Below, one piece after another: positions 53,879 to 63,375 of a stretch of 64,000 nt of DNA. Under the pieces are notes generated by a model, which searched no databases, had not been told where the DNA came from, and was given only the letters and a program-made list of their open reading frames with translations. The first letter of the stretch is position 1; each line of letters opens with the position of its first letter. Position numbers and translations under genes: made by a program. Origin of the DNA: an uncultured Clostridia bacterium (lineage in GTDB: Bacteria; Bacillota; Clostridia; TANB77; CAG-508); assembly GCA_934168365.1 (NCBI GenBank), contig CAKPNJ010000003.1:1-64000 (forward strand), written 5' to 3'.

Positions 53879-56698
53879 ATGGAAGAACAAGTAAAAACAA
53901 ATGCAACAGAAGATAAAAACATTCATAAAAAAATTAGCAAAACTAAAAAATGGGTGGTCTTAATATTTCTTGCTTTAGTGCTAATAGTTACATATGTGAA
54001 TTATAGAGGAGAGTATTTAGAAATATTAGAATTAGGAGAGAACTACTTAAGCATATTTTGGCAAAATTCAACTAATTACTTAATTACGTTTGTAGTTAAT
54101 TTTATAGTAATTTATTTACTTATTCGAATTACAAACAAAAGAATAAAAAAAGGTTTAATACCATTTTTTGAAAAAGAAAAGAAAACAATGCCTAAAATGC
54201 CTAATAAATCAATTGCATTTATTGGTGCTATAATTGTTAGTTTTGTAATAAGTGGAACGGTACTTGAAAAATTTATGTTATGCATCAATGCTACTAACTT
54301 TGGAGTTACAGATGTTGTACTAGGATATGACATAGGATATTTTATCTTTGTACAACCATTAATACAATATGTGTTATATTACATTGTATATGCTATAGTT
54401 GGTTTAACAGCATATGCTGTGTTATATTATATTGCAGTATTCAATTTATGCTTTGAAGGAGTAGACAGAGAAGTATTAAGCAAAGGAACATTGTTAAAAC
54501 AATTATGCACAAATATAATGTTTGCTGCTATATTTATAGCTATGATTATATTTGTAGAAACACAAAATGTTGGACTTCAAAAGATTTTAACTCTTCAAAA
54601 TGGTGAGGAGCCATATGTACTTTGGGGAGCTGGAATTTCTGAAGTTACTATTAAATTATGGGGATATAGAATATTATCAGTATTAGTAATTATTTCTATT
54701 GCAATGGGAATACACTATTTAAAGAAAAAATCAACCAAAAAAACTATAATTTCTTTAGCAATAGTTCCAACATATTTAATAGCAATGCTTATAGTTTTAG
54801 TTGGATTTAACACAATTTTTGTTAATCCAAATGAATTAGATAAACAACAAAATTATATCAAAGCTAATATAGACGCTACTAAACAAGCATATGGAATTGA
54901 TATAGAAGAAGTTAATTTGTCTGGAAATGAAACAATAACATCAGAAATTATACAACAAAATAGAAATGTAATAGACAACATAGCATTAATAAATAAAGAT
55001 ATTGTTTTGAAAAATTTAAATATAGTTCAAACTAGCAAGGGATATTATACATATAATTCAGTACATCCAGCTACATATAACGTAAATGGTGAACAAACAT
55101 TGGTATATGTTGCTCCAAGAGAAATTTCAAATACATCAAGTACATATAACCATAAAACATATGAATATACTCATGGCTATGGAACAATTATTATTTCTGC
55201 AACATCAACAGATAAAACTGGAAACATAGAATATTTACAAAAAGATTTTAATTCAAATGAAGTAGTAACCATATCTCAACCACGAATATACTTTGGATTA
55301 GAAACAAATTATACAGCTGTAACTAATAGCAACAAAGTTGAATTTGATTATCCTATTACAAGTTCAACAAAAGCTGAAAATGCAGAAAATGCATATGATG
55401 GACAAGCAGGACTTTCTTTAAATTTCTTTGACAGATTAATTTTAGCAATAAAAGAAAATGACTTACAATTAGCATTTTCAAATAAAGTAAATTCAGAAAG
55501 CATAATATTGGTAAATCGTAACATTATAAAAAGAGCAAAAACATTAATGCCATATGTTTCATATGACGAAAATCCATATTTAGTAACTACAAACGAAGGA
55601 AAATTAGTATGGGTAATAGATGGTTATACCATATCTGAATGTTATCCATATTCTCAAAAATTAACCTTAGAAGATGGAATTATAAATAAAAAGCAAATAA
55701 ACTACATTAGAAATTCTGTTAAAGTTTTAGTAGATGCATATGATGGCACTGTTAAATTCTATATTACAGATAGAAATGATCCAATAATTATGGCATATCA
55801 AAAAATGTATAAAGATTTATTTGTAGATAAGGACGAAACAATACCAGAGGACATTAGCAAACAATTTATATATCCTGAATATTTATATAAAATACAAGCA
55901 AAAATAATGAAGAGATACCATAATATTCAAACTGATGTATTATATCGTGGAGACGATATTTGGGAAATAGCAACACGTAATACAACAAAGCTATTAAACA
56001 AATCAGGAATTGAAATAGATCCTTATTATACAATAGTAAAAACTGTAGACAATGAAAATACCACACTAGGACTAGTTTTACCATACACACCATATAATAA
56101 GCAAAATTTAACATCATATCTAGTTGGAAGCTATGAGAAAGGTCAAGCAAAACTCTCTTTATATAGATATCCTTCTGATAGTAACGTTTTAGGCACAATT
56201 CAACTAGATACACAAATAGAGCAAGATGAAACTATATCTAAAGAGTTAGAAACTTTAAATATAACAGGAACTAAAATTATTAGAGATATGGTAGTTGTTC
56301 CTATAAATAACACTTTGCTATATGTAGAACCAATTTATCAACAATATATGAACGAAGAAAATTCTACTCCAATATTAAAGAAAGTTATAGTTGCATCAGG
56401 AAATAAAGTAGCTATTGGAAATGATATTACAGAGGCATTAAAAAATCTTGTTTCTCAATCTGCTGTTGATATTGAAGTTGAAGATACTGAAACTATTGAA
56501 GGCTTAATACAAGCTATAGTAAAAGCAAATAACAATTTAAAGCAGTCTAATAGTAACAATAATTGGGAAATGGCGGGAAAAGATATGACAAGACTACAAG
56601 CACTTATTACTAAATTAGAAAAACTACAAAAACAAAACCAAAAGGTGCAAAGTAGTAATCCTGTAGAAAATTTTACAAATCAAGAAAATAATGAATAA
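53879..56698 (+). CDS. UPF0182 family membrane protein
   Basis: A 939-residue protein. About seven membrane helices lie in the first 320 residues, followed by a large extracytoplasmic domain with TYYNVNGEQTL-like and YNHKTYEYTHGYG blocks typical of UPF0182. The tail ends in a coiled, Asn/Gln-rich segment. The family is widespread in Actinobacteria and Clostridia and uncharacterised. It starts 11 bases after ftsY behind GGAGG, suggesting co-transcription. Confidence 0.85.
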   Translation: MEEQVKTNATEDKNIHKKISKTKKWVVLIFLALVLIVTYVNYRGEYLEILELGENYLSIFWQNSTNYLITFVVNFIVIYLLIRITNKRIKKGLIPFFEKEKKTMPKMPNKSIAFIGAIIVSFVISGTVLEKFMLCINATNFGVTDVVLGYDIGYFIFVQPLIQYVLYYIVYAIVGLTAYAVLYYIAVFNLCFEGVDREVLSKGTLLKQLCTNIMFAAIFIAMIIFVETQNVGLQKILTLQNGEEPYVLWGAGISEVTIKLWGYRILSVLVIISIAMGIHYLKKKSTKKTIISLAIVPTYLIAMLIVLVGFNTIFVNPNELDKQQNYIKANIDATKQAYGIDIEEVNLSGNETITSEIIQQNRNVIDNIALINKDIVLKNLNIVQTSKGYYTYNSVHPATYNVNGEQTLVYVAPREISNTSSTYNHKTYEYTHGYGTIIISATSTDKTGNIEYLQKDFNSNEVVTISQPRIYFGLETNYTAVTNSNKVEFDYPITSSTKAENAENAYDGQAGLSLNFFDRLILAIKENDLQLAFSNKVNSESIILVNRNIIKRAKTLMPYVSYDENPYLVTTNEGKLVWVIDGYTISECYPYSQKLTLEDGIINKKQINYIRNSVKVLVDAYDGTVKFYITDRNDPIIMAYQKMYKDLFVDKDETIPEDISKQFIYPEYLYKIQAKIMKRYHNIQTDVLYRGDDIWEIATRNTTKLLNKSGIEIDPYYTIVKTVDNENTTLGLVLPYTPYNKQNLTSYLVGSYEKGQAKLSLYRYPSDSNVLGTIQLDTQIEQDETISKELETLNITGTKIIRDMVVVPINNTLLYVEPIYQQYMNEENSTPILKKVIVASGNKVAIGNDITEALKNLVSQSAVDIEVEDTETIEGLIQAIVKANNNLKQSNSNNNWEMAGKDMTRLQALITKLEKLQKQNQKVQSSNPVENFTNQENNE

Positions 56699-56706
56699 AA
56701 AATGAT

Positions 56707-56741
56707 AAAATCTTCCATCATTAATATAGATGGAGGATTTT
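56707..56741 (+). terminator. Hairpin overlapping the next ribosome binding site
   Basis: AAAATCTTCCATC (56707-56719) pairs with GATGGAGGATTTT (56729-56741) with one wobble. It ends in T's like a terminator, but GGAGG (56732-56736) inside it is the ribosome binding site of the next gene, so it can also limit that gene's translation. Confidence 0.65.
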
Positions 56742-56744
56742 ATT

Positions 56745-57029
56745 TTGGATAAAGATAAATTAGAAGAAAAATTAAATAATAACCTAGAAAAATTAAATTA
56801 TTCTTTGGAAAAAAGCAACATATTTGATTTAATGGAACTGTTGGGAAGTAAAAGAAAATTGTTTGTTAGGAACTTTATTTCTGGAATTTCAAAGGGAATA
56901 GGGATAGGTATAGGCTTTACAGTATTAACTGCAATTTTGATAATAATTCTTCAAAAAATTGTGACCCTTAATATTCCAGTTATTGGAGATTATATAGCAG
57001 ATATTGTGGACATTGTGCAGTCAAAATAA
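56745..57029 (+). CDS. DUF5665-like membrane protein
   Basis: A 94-residue protein. A helical N-terminal part (KLEEKLNNNLEKLNYSLEKS), then LGSKRKLFVRNFISGISKGIGIGIGFTVLTAILIIILQKIV with a membrane helix, and PVIGDYIADIVDIVQSK. This matches the DUF5665 pattern. I chose TTG 56745, which is 8 bases after GGAGG. The upstream ATG 56730 overlaps this site. The function is unknown. Confidence 0.7.
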   Translation: MDKDKLEEKLNNNLEKLNYSLEKSNIFDLMELLGSKRKLFVRNFISGISKGIGIGIGFTVLTAILIIILQKIVTLNIPVIGDYIADIVDIVQSK

Positions 57030-57173
57030 ATTATATTTTCCCTCAAAACTACTTGACAGTTTACAATAATCAATATAAAATAGTAGTGTAGGAAAATATA
57101 TTTTAATAAAATTTTTATAATTAGTTATATATATTTAGTACATTGAAAATTTAATAGAAAGAGGTGTAAGATT

Positions 57174-58718
57174 ATGGATAATATCCTAATTGGAATCGCC
57201 GTTTTTCTAGTCTCAGCAGTAATTTTCACATTTGTAGGTATGTACATAAGAAAGAAAGTTGCTGAATCTAAAATGGAAAGTGCAGAAGCTCAAGCAAAAA
57301 AAATAATCGAAATGGCAAACGTAGACGCTGAAAATAAGAAAAAAGAGGAAATCTTTAAGGCTAAAGAAGAAATTATGAATGCTAGAAAAGATTTAGACCA
57401 AGAGATTAGAGAAAGAAGAGGCGAAGTTCAAAATCAAGAAAGAAGATTAATTCAAAAAGAAGAAAACTTAGAAAGAAAACAAGACATTGTTGAGAAGAAG
57501 GAAAAGGATTTAGACAAAAAATACCAAGAACTAGACAACAAAAAAGCTGAAGTTCAAGAATTGTTTAATAAGCAAATGAGTGAATTACAAAGAATTACAG
57601 GTATGTCTAAAGAAGAAGCAAAAAAAGTTTTATTAGCAGAATTTGACAAACAATTAACAGTTGAAAAAGCTAACTTATTAAGAGATATGGAAGCTAAAGT
57701 TAAAGAATCAGCTGATAAAAATGCAAAAGAAGTAATAGGATATGCTATTCAAAAATGTGCAGCTGACCATACTTCTGAAACAACAGTATCTATAGTAACT
57801 CTTCCAAATGATGATATGAAAGGTAGAATTATTGGTAGAGAAGGTAGAAATATAAAAACCTTAGAAACATTAACAGGAATTGATTTAATTATTGATGATA
57901 CTCCTGAAGCAGTTGTTATTTCAGGCTTTGACCCATTAAGAAGAGAGGTAGCAAGAATTGCTATTGAAAAACTAATTGAAGATGGAAGAATACATCCTGC
58001 AAAAATTGAGGAAATGGTTGAAAAAGCTAAAGAAGAAGTAGCAAATGTTATAAAAGAAGAAGGAGAACGTGCAGTAATGGAAACTGGTGTAATTGGATTA
58101 CACCCAGATTTAGTTAAACTAATTGGAAAGCTAAAATATAGAACAAGTTATGGACAAAATGTTTTAAATCATTCTATTGAAGTTTCTAACTTAGCTAGAA
58201 TAATGGCTGAAGAATTAGGGTTAGACGCTAAACTTGCTAGAAGAGCAGGATTATTACACGATATTGGTAAAGCATTAGATCATGATATGGAAGGAACACA
58301 CGTAGAATTAGGTGTTGAAGTATTGAAAAAATACAAAGAAAATGAAAACGTTATCAATGCTGTACAAGCTCATCATGGTGATGTAGAGCCAAAAACTATT
58401 GAAGCAGTTTTAGTACAAGCTGCTGATGCAATTTCTGCATCAAGACCAGGTGCAAGAAGAGAAACTCTAGAAGCATATATTAAGAGATTAGAGCAATTAG
58501 AAGGAATTGCAGATTCTTTTGAAGGTGTTGAAAAATCTTTTGCAATTCAAGCTGGTAGAGAAATTAGAATTATAGTAAAACCTGATAAAATTGACGACAA
58601 TCAAATGAAATTGATGGCAAGAGATATAGCAAAAAGAGTTGAAGACGAGATGGAATATCCCGGCCAAATAAAAGTTAATGTTGTAAGAGAAACAAGAGTA
58701 ATTGATTACGCAAAATAA
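57174..58718 (+). CDS. rny: Ribonuclease Y
   Basis: A 514-residue membrane-tethered endoribonuclease starting mRNA decay in Firmicutes. N-terminal membrane helix (1-25), a long coiled coil (about 30-200), a KH domain ([26 protein letters not shown], about 205-270) and the HD domain with [12 protein letters not shown] near 362. The order and length are typical. AGAGGTG precedes the start and a terminator at 58727 follows. Confidence 0.97.
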   Translation: MDNILIGIAVFLVSAVIFTFVGMYIRKKVAESKMESAEAQAKKIIEMANVDAENKKKEEIFKAKEEIMNARKDLDQEIRERRGEVQNQERRLIQKEENLERKQDIVEKKEKDLDKKYQELDNKKAEVQELFNKQMSELQRITGMSKEEAKKVLLAEFDKQLTVEKANLLRDMEAKVKESADKNAKEVIGYAIQKCAADHTSETTVSIVTLPNDDMKGRIIGREGRNIKTLETLTGIDLIIDDTPEAVVISGFDPLRREVARIAIEKLIEDGRIHPAKIEEMVEKAKEEVANVIKEEGERAVMETGVIGLHPDLVKLIGKLKYRTSYGQNVLNHSIEVSNLARIMAEELGLDAKLARRAGLLHDIGKALDHDMEGTHVELGVEVLKKYKENENVINAVQAHHGDVEPKTIEAVLVQAADAISASRPGARRETLEAYIKRLEQLEGIADSFEGVEKSFAIQAGREIRIIVKPDKIDDNQMKLMARDIAKRVEDEMEYPGQIKVNVVRETRVIDYAK

Positions 58719-58726
58719 TTTTTTTT

Positions 58727-58756
58727 AAAAACGTTCAAGTAAATTGAACGTTTTTT
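58727..58756 (+). terminator. rny terminator
   Basis: AAAAACGTTCAA and TTGAACGTTTTTT, 5-base loop. Confidence 0.85.
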
Positions 58757-58824
58757 CTTTTGCTACTTGAAACTTCTAGGTTTTATTTATATAATATATG
58801 GTATTGAGTAAGGAGGAAAAGAAA

Positions 58825-59826
58825 TTGACTTTTATTGAAAATATTAAAGAGAAAGCAAAAAAAGATATTAAAACAATAATACTTCCAGAAGCAGAAGATA
58901 TTAGAGTTTTAATAGCAACTGAGCAAATAATAAAAGAAGGATTTGCAAAAGTTATTTTAATTGGCGATACGACAAAAATTAAGGAGGATGCAAGCAAAAA
59001 CAATTTAAATATATCAGATGCAGAAATTATAAATCCTAAAACTTCCGATAATTTTGAAGAATATGCAAATAGTTTATATGAATTAAGAAAAGCCAAAGGA
59101 ATGACCTTAGAACAAGCCAAAGAATTACTATTAGAACCAATTTATTTTGGAATAATGATGGTAAAAAACAATGATGCTGACGGATTAGTGTCAGGTGCTT
59201 GTCATTCAACAGCTAACACTCTAAGACCAGCACTTCAAATATTAAAAACAGCACCAAGTACAAAACTTGTTTCTGCATTTTTTGTAATGGTAGTTCCAAA
59301 CTGTGAATATGGAGAAAATGGCGTATTTGTTTTTGGAGATAGTGGCTTAGTAGAAAATCCATCTGCTGAAGAATTAGCAGAAATAGCAAAATCATCAAGT
59401 AAAAGTTTTGAAACTTTAGTTGGAAAACCATCAAAAGTAGCAATGCTTTCATATTCTACTTATGGAAGTGCACATTCTGAACTAACAGAAAAGGTAGTAA
59501 ATGCAACTAAACTGTTAAAAGAACAAATGCCTAATTTAGTTTGTGATGGAGAATTACAATTAGATGCTGCCATAATCCCTGAGGTTGCGTCTTCAAAAGC
59601 ACCTAATAGTCCAGTAGCAGGTAAAGCAAATACTTTAATATTCCCTGACTTAAATGCTGGAAATATAGGATATAAATTAGTTCAAAGACTAGCAAAAGCT
59701 GAAGCTTATGGACCACTTTGCCAAGGTGTTGCAAAACCTGTAAATGACTTATCAAGAGGTTGTAGTAGTAAAGATATTGTTGGAGTTGTAGCAATTACTT
59801 GCGTTCAAGCTCAAAATGGTATATAA
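58825..59826 (+). CDS. pta: Phosphate acetyltransferase
   Basis: A 333-residue enzyme converting acetyl-CoA and phosphate to acetyl-phosphate. It has LPEAEDIRVLIATEQI, the DADGLVSGACHSTANTLRPALQ block near 122, and PDLNAGNIGYKLVQRLA near 275. It lacks the extra N-terminal domains of long Pta. AAGGAGG (58810-58816) supports TTG 58825 as start; the ATG 58798 upstream has no such site. It leads into the ackA pair, forming acetate and ATP. Confidence 0.94.
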   Translation: MTFIENIKEKAKKDIKTIILPEAEDIRVLIATEQIIKEGFAKVILIGDTTKIKEDASKNNLNISDAEIINPKTSDNFEEYANSLYELRKAKGMTLEQAKELLLEPIYFGIMMVKNNDADGLVSGACHSTANTLRPALQILKTAPSTKLVSAFFVMVVPNCEYGENGVFVFGDSGLVENPSAEELAEIAKSSSKSFETLVGKPSKVAMLSYSTYGSAHSELTEKVVNATKLLKEQMPNLVCDGELQLDAAIIPEVASSKAPNSPVAGKANTLIFPDLNAGNIGYKLVQRLAKAEAYGPLCQGVAKPVNDLSRGCSSKDIVGVVAITCVQAQNGI

Positions 59827-59889
59827 TATGGAAAGATTGAATTACAGAGTTAATCTGTTCAATATATAATAATTTTAGGAGGATTTAAA

Positions 59890-61083
59890 ATGAAAGTTTT
59901 AGTAGTAAACTGTGGAAGTTCGTCAATTAAATATCAATTGATAAACATGGAAAATGAAAGCGTTATGGCAAAAGGATATTTGGAGAAAATTGGATTACCA
60001 GATTCATTTTTAACACATACTGTAAATGGTGAAAAACGTAAAATTGAAGAGCCTATAAACAATCATGAAGAAGGAATAAAATTAGTGTTAGCTCAATTAA
60101 CACACCCAGAATATGGTGTAATTAGTAGTTTAGATGAAATTGGAGCTGTTGGACACAGAGTTGTTCACGGTGGAGAAAAATTCAGTTCTTCTGTTTTAAT
60201 AGATGATGCTGTTATGGAAGCAATGAAAGAATGTATTCCACTAGCACCTTTACATAATCCAGCTGGAATTACAGGAATTGAAGCTTGTAAAAAAGTACTA
60301 CCAAATGTTCCAATGGTTGGAGTATTTGATACAGCCTTCCATCAAACATTACCAGAAAAAGCATATATCTATGCTATTCCTTATGAATATTATGAGAAAT
60401 ATGGAATAAGAAAATATGGATTCCACGGAACATCTCATAGATTTGTATCAAAAAGAGTAGCTGAAGTTATGAATAAACCAATTGAAGATTTAAAAATTAT
60501 AACATGTCACTTGGGCCAAGGTGCAAGTTTATGCGCTGTTGACGGTGGAAAATCAGTTGATACTTCAATGGGATTAACACCTTTAGCAGGAATTCCTATG
60601 GGAACTAGATCAGGAGATATTGATCCATCAATAGTAACATTTTTAATGAACAAAGAAAATTTAACACCAGACCAAATGGATAATATACTAAACAAAAAAT
60701 CAGGTAAATTAGGAGTTTCAGGAGTTAGCTTTGATGATAGAGATATCGAAAAAGCTATAGCAGAAGGAAACGAAAGAGCAAAACTTGCAATAGATACATT
60801 TGTATATCAAGTAATTGGATATATTGGTAGATTTGCTGCTCAAATGAATGGTGTAGACGCTATTACATTTGCTGGTGGTGTTGGAGAAAACGGAATTGAT
60901 GTAAGAAAACAAATATGTGAATCACTTTCTTTCTTAGGCGTGAAAATCGACGAAGAGAAAAACAATTGCAGAGGTAAAGAAGTTGAAATTTCAACACCAG
61001 ACTCTAATGTAAAAGTATTTGTTATTCCAACAGACGAAGAATTAACAATAGCAAGAGATACTATGGAAATAGTAAATAAATAA
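59890..61083 (+). CDS. ackA: Acetate kinase (copy 1)
   Basis: A 397-residue ASKHA-fold kinase that turns acetyl-phosphate and ADP into acetate and [14 protein letters not shown] at the start, [17 protein letters not shown] with the catalytic Asp, [13 protein letters not shown] with both His, [20 protein letters not shown] and GTRSGDIDP are all canonical. Start ATG 59890 follows AGGAGG. It is 63 bases after pta; a paralogue follows. Confidence 0.96.
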   Translation: MKVLVVNCGSSSIKYQLINMENESVMAKGYLEKIGLPDSFLTHTVNGEKRKIEEPINNHEEGIKLVLAQLTHPEYGVISSLDEIGAVGHRVVHGGEKFSSSVLIDDAVMEAMKECIPLAPLHNPAGITGIEACKKVLPNVPMVGVFDTAFHQTLPEKAYIYAIPYEYYEKYGIRKYGFHGTSHRFVSKRVAEVMNKPIEDLKIITCHLGQGASLCAVDGGKSVDTSMGLTPLAGIPMGTRSGDIDPSIVTFLMNKENLTPDQMDNILNKKSGKLGVSGVSFDDRDIEKAIAEGNERAKLAIDTFVYQVIGYIGRFAAQMNGVDAITFAGGVGENGIDVRKQICESLSFLGVKIDEEKNNCRGKEVEISTPDSNVKVFVIPTDEELTIARDTMEIVNK

Positions 61084-61100
61084 TTAAAAGAGGATTGAAA

Positions 61101-62294
61101 ATGAAAGTATTAGTATTAAATTGTGGAAGCTCATCAATTAAATATCAATTGATTGATATGGAAAATGAAAATTTGATGGCAAAAGGATATTTAGAGAAAA
61201 TTGGATTGCCAGATTCTTTCTTAACACATACTGTAAATGGTGAAAAGCATAAAATTGAACAAGTTATAGAAAACCATGAAGAAGGAATTAAATTAGTATT
61301 ATCTCAATTAACACATCCAGAATATGGCGTAATTAAAAGCTTTGATGAAATCGGAGCTATTGGCCATAGATTAGCTCACGGAGGAGATAAAATTAGTGAG
61401 CCAACTTTAATAGACGAAAATGTTATAAATGTATTAAAGGAATTTACACCTTTAGCACCTTTACATAACCCTGCTGAAATAGTAGGAGTAGAAGCTTGTA
61501 AAAAAGTATTACCAGATGTTCCAATGGTTGGAGTATTTGATACAGCTTTTAATCAAACTATTCCTGAAAAAGCATATATGTATGCAATCCCATATGAATA
61601 TTATGAAAAATATGGAATAAGAAAATATGGTTTCCACGGAACATCATATAAATTTGTTTCAAAAAGAGTAGCTGAAATTATGGATAAACCTTTAGAAGAT
61701 TTAAAAATTGTTTCATGTCACCTTGGTCAAGGAGCAAGTGTATGTGCAATAAATGGAGGAAAAGCAGTAGATAACTCATTAGGATTTACTTCTTTAGCAG
61801 GTCTTCCTATGGGAACAAGATGTGGAGATATTGATCCATCAATAGTAACTTTCTTAATGAAAAAAGAAAATTTAACTACAGAACAAATGGATAAAATATT
61901 AAATAAACAATCTGGTAAATTAGGAATTTCAGGGGTTAGCTTTGATGACAGAGATATTGAAGTTGCTGCAGAAGAAGGAAATGCAAGAGCAAAACTTGCA
62001 ATAGATGTTTTTGTATATCAAGTAGTTGGATATATTGGTAGATTTGCAGCTCAAATGAATGGTGTAGATGTTATTACATTTGCTGGTGGAATTGGAGAAA
62101 ATGCAATAGATGTAAGAAAACAAATATGTGAATCACTTTCTTTCTTAGGAGTAAAAGTTGATGAAGATAGAAATAATTGCAGAGGAAAAGAAATTGAAAT
62201 TTCAACATCTGATTCTAAAGTAAAAGTATTTGTAGTACCAACAAATGAGGAGCTAATGATAGCAAGAGACACTATGGAAGTAGTTAGTAAATAA
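61101..62294 (+). CDS. Acetate kinase paralogue (copy 2), altered motifs
   Basis: A 397-residue tandem duplicate of the gene upstream, roughly 80-85 percent identical by eye. The fold and the nucleotide and Asp motifs are kept, but several near-invariant sites differ: HGTSHR is HGTSYK, FHQT is [13 protein letters not shown] is GHRLAHGGD and VDTSMG is VDNSLG. It may have another acyl substrate, lower activity, or another role. I chose ATG 61101, 7 bases after AAAAGAGG. Confidence 0.9.
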   Translation: MKVLVLNCGSSSIKYQLIDMENENLMAKGYLEKIGLPDSFLTHTVNGEKHKIEQVIENHEEGIKLVLSQLTHPEYGVIKSFDEIGAIGHRLAHGGDKISEPTLIDENVINVLKEFTPLAPLHNPAEIVGVEACKKVLPDVPMVGVFDTAFNQTIPEKAYMYAIPYEYYEKYGIRKYGFHGTSYKFVSKRVAEIMDKPLEDLKIVSCHLGQGASVCAINGGKAVDNSLGFTSLAGLPMGTRCGDIDPSIVTFLMKKENLTTEQMDKILNKQSGKLGISGVSFDDRDIEVAAEEGNARAKLAIDVFVYQVVGYIGRFAAQMNGVDVITFAGGIGENAIDVRKQICESLSFLGVKVDEDRNNCRGKEIEISTSDSKVKVFVVPTNEELMIARDTMEVVSK

Positions 62295-62301
62295 AATTTT
62301 G

Positions 62302-62328
62302 AAGGGTTTCGAAAAGAAACCCTTTTTT
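62302..62328 (+). terminator. Acetate operon terminator
   Basis: AAGGGTTTC and GAAACCCTT with a 5-base loop, then six T's. Confidence 0.85.
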
Positions 62329-62384
62329 CTACTTGTATAACTTAAAATTTAATGATATTATATATGCGAAGGGAGATTTAGCAA

Positions 62385-63359
62385 ATGATAGACTTAAAAG
62401 AAAATCCAACATTTTTAAATTCATTTTTGGAATATCTAACAGGTATTTTAAATAAATCTGTTAACACAGTAAAAGAATATAACTATGATTTAGCTCATTT
62501 TCTAAAGTTCATATCTCATCATTTTGGCTTATCTTCTGAAGAAAACATAAAAGAGATAGATATTCATGATATGAGTATAGAAACGGTTAAGCAGATTAAA
62601 TTAGAAGATATACATGCATTTTTATATTATTTAACAGAAACATACCACAGTAAAGCTGCCACACGTGCAAGAAAAGCCGCAAGTATTAGAATGTTTTTTA
62701 GTTATTTAACTCAAAAGGCTCACTTATTAGAAGTGAATCCTGCGCAAGGACTTGAAACACCTAAGCTAGACAAAAGGCTTCCTAAATATCTAACTTTAGA
62801 ACAAAGTAAGGAACTACTAGAAGTTACAAAGGCAGAATCCGGAGATTTTAAAGAAAGAGATTATGCGATAATTACTTTATTCTTAAATTGTGGAATGCGT
62901 TTATCAGAGTTAGTGAATATAAATATAAAAGATATAAATTTTTATGATAATAAATTAAATGTAGTGGGCAAGGGAAATAAAGAAAGAACTATTTACTTAA
63001 ACAAAGCTTGTATTGACGCCATAAACTCATACTTGGCTGTAAGACCACATGATGGCGTAAAATTTGATTCTAGAGATGCTCTATTTTTAAGCAAAAGAAA
63101 AGAACGAATCAGTAACAGAATGGTCCAAGAAATAGTAAAAAGAGAATTGGCAAAGGCAGGACTAGATATAAATAAATACTCTGTTCACAAATTAAGACAC
63201 ACTGCCGCAACCTTAATGTATCAGTATGGTGATGTAGATATTAGAGCTTTGCAAGTGTTATTAGGACATGAAAGTATATCTACTACTGAAATATATACAC
63301 ATGTAGAGAATAAACAAGTAAAAAATGCTGTTGAAAGCAACCCTTTAGCAAATGAATGA
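62385..63359 (+). CDS. Tyrosine recombinase, XerC/XerD-like
   Basis: A 324-residue site-specific recombinase. N-terminal SAM-like core-binding domain (about 10-125), then catalytic Arg in NCGMRLSELVNI, Lys in GKGNKERTIYL, HKLRHTAATLMY (His and Arg), GHESISTTEIYTHV with the His and the Tyr nucleophile. The length is typical of Xer proteins or small integrases. GAAGGGAG precedes the start. With no phage or insertion genes next to it, a chromosome-dimer resolution type is more likely than a mobile element. Confidence 0.85.
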   Translation: MIDLKENPTFLNSFLEYLTGILNKSVNTVKEYNYDLAHFLKFISHHFGLSSEENIKEIDIHDMSIETVKQIKLEDIHAFLYYLTETYHSKAATRARKAASIRMFFSYLTQKAHLLEVNPAQGLETPKLDKRLPKYLTLEQSKELLEVTKAESGDFKERDYAIITLFLNCGMRLSELVNINIKDINFYDNKLNVVGKGNKERTIYLNKACIDAINSYLAVRPHDGVKFDSRDALFLSKRKERISNRMVQEIVKRELAKAGLDINKYSVHKLRHTAATLMYQYGDVDIRALQVLLGHESISTTEIYTHVENKQVKNAVESNPLANE

Positions 63360-63375
63360 AATGGAGAAATATAAT

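Noticed and set aside
62385..63359. Tyrosine recombinase as integrase of a mobile element
   Set aside because: No att-like repeats, phage genes or excisionase nearby; the length and surroundings fit a Xer-type housekeeping recombinase.
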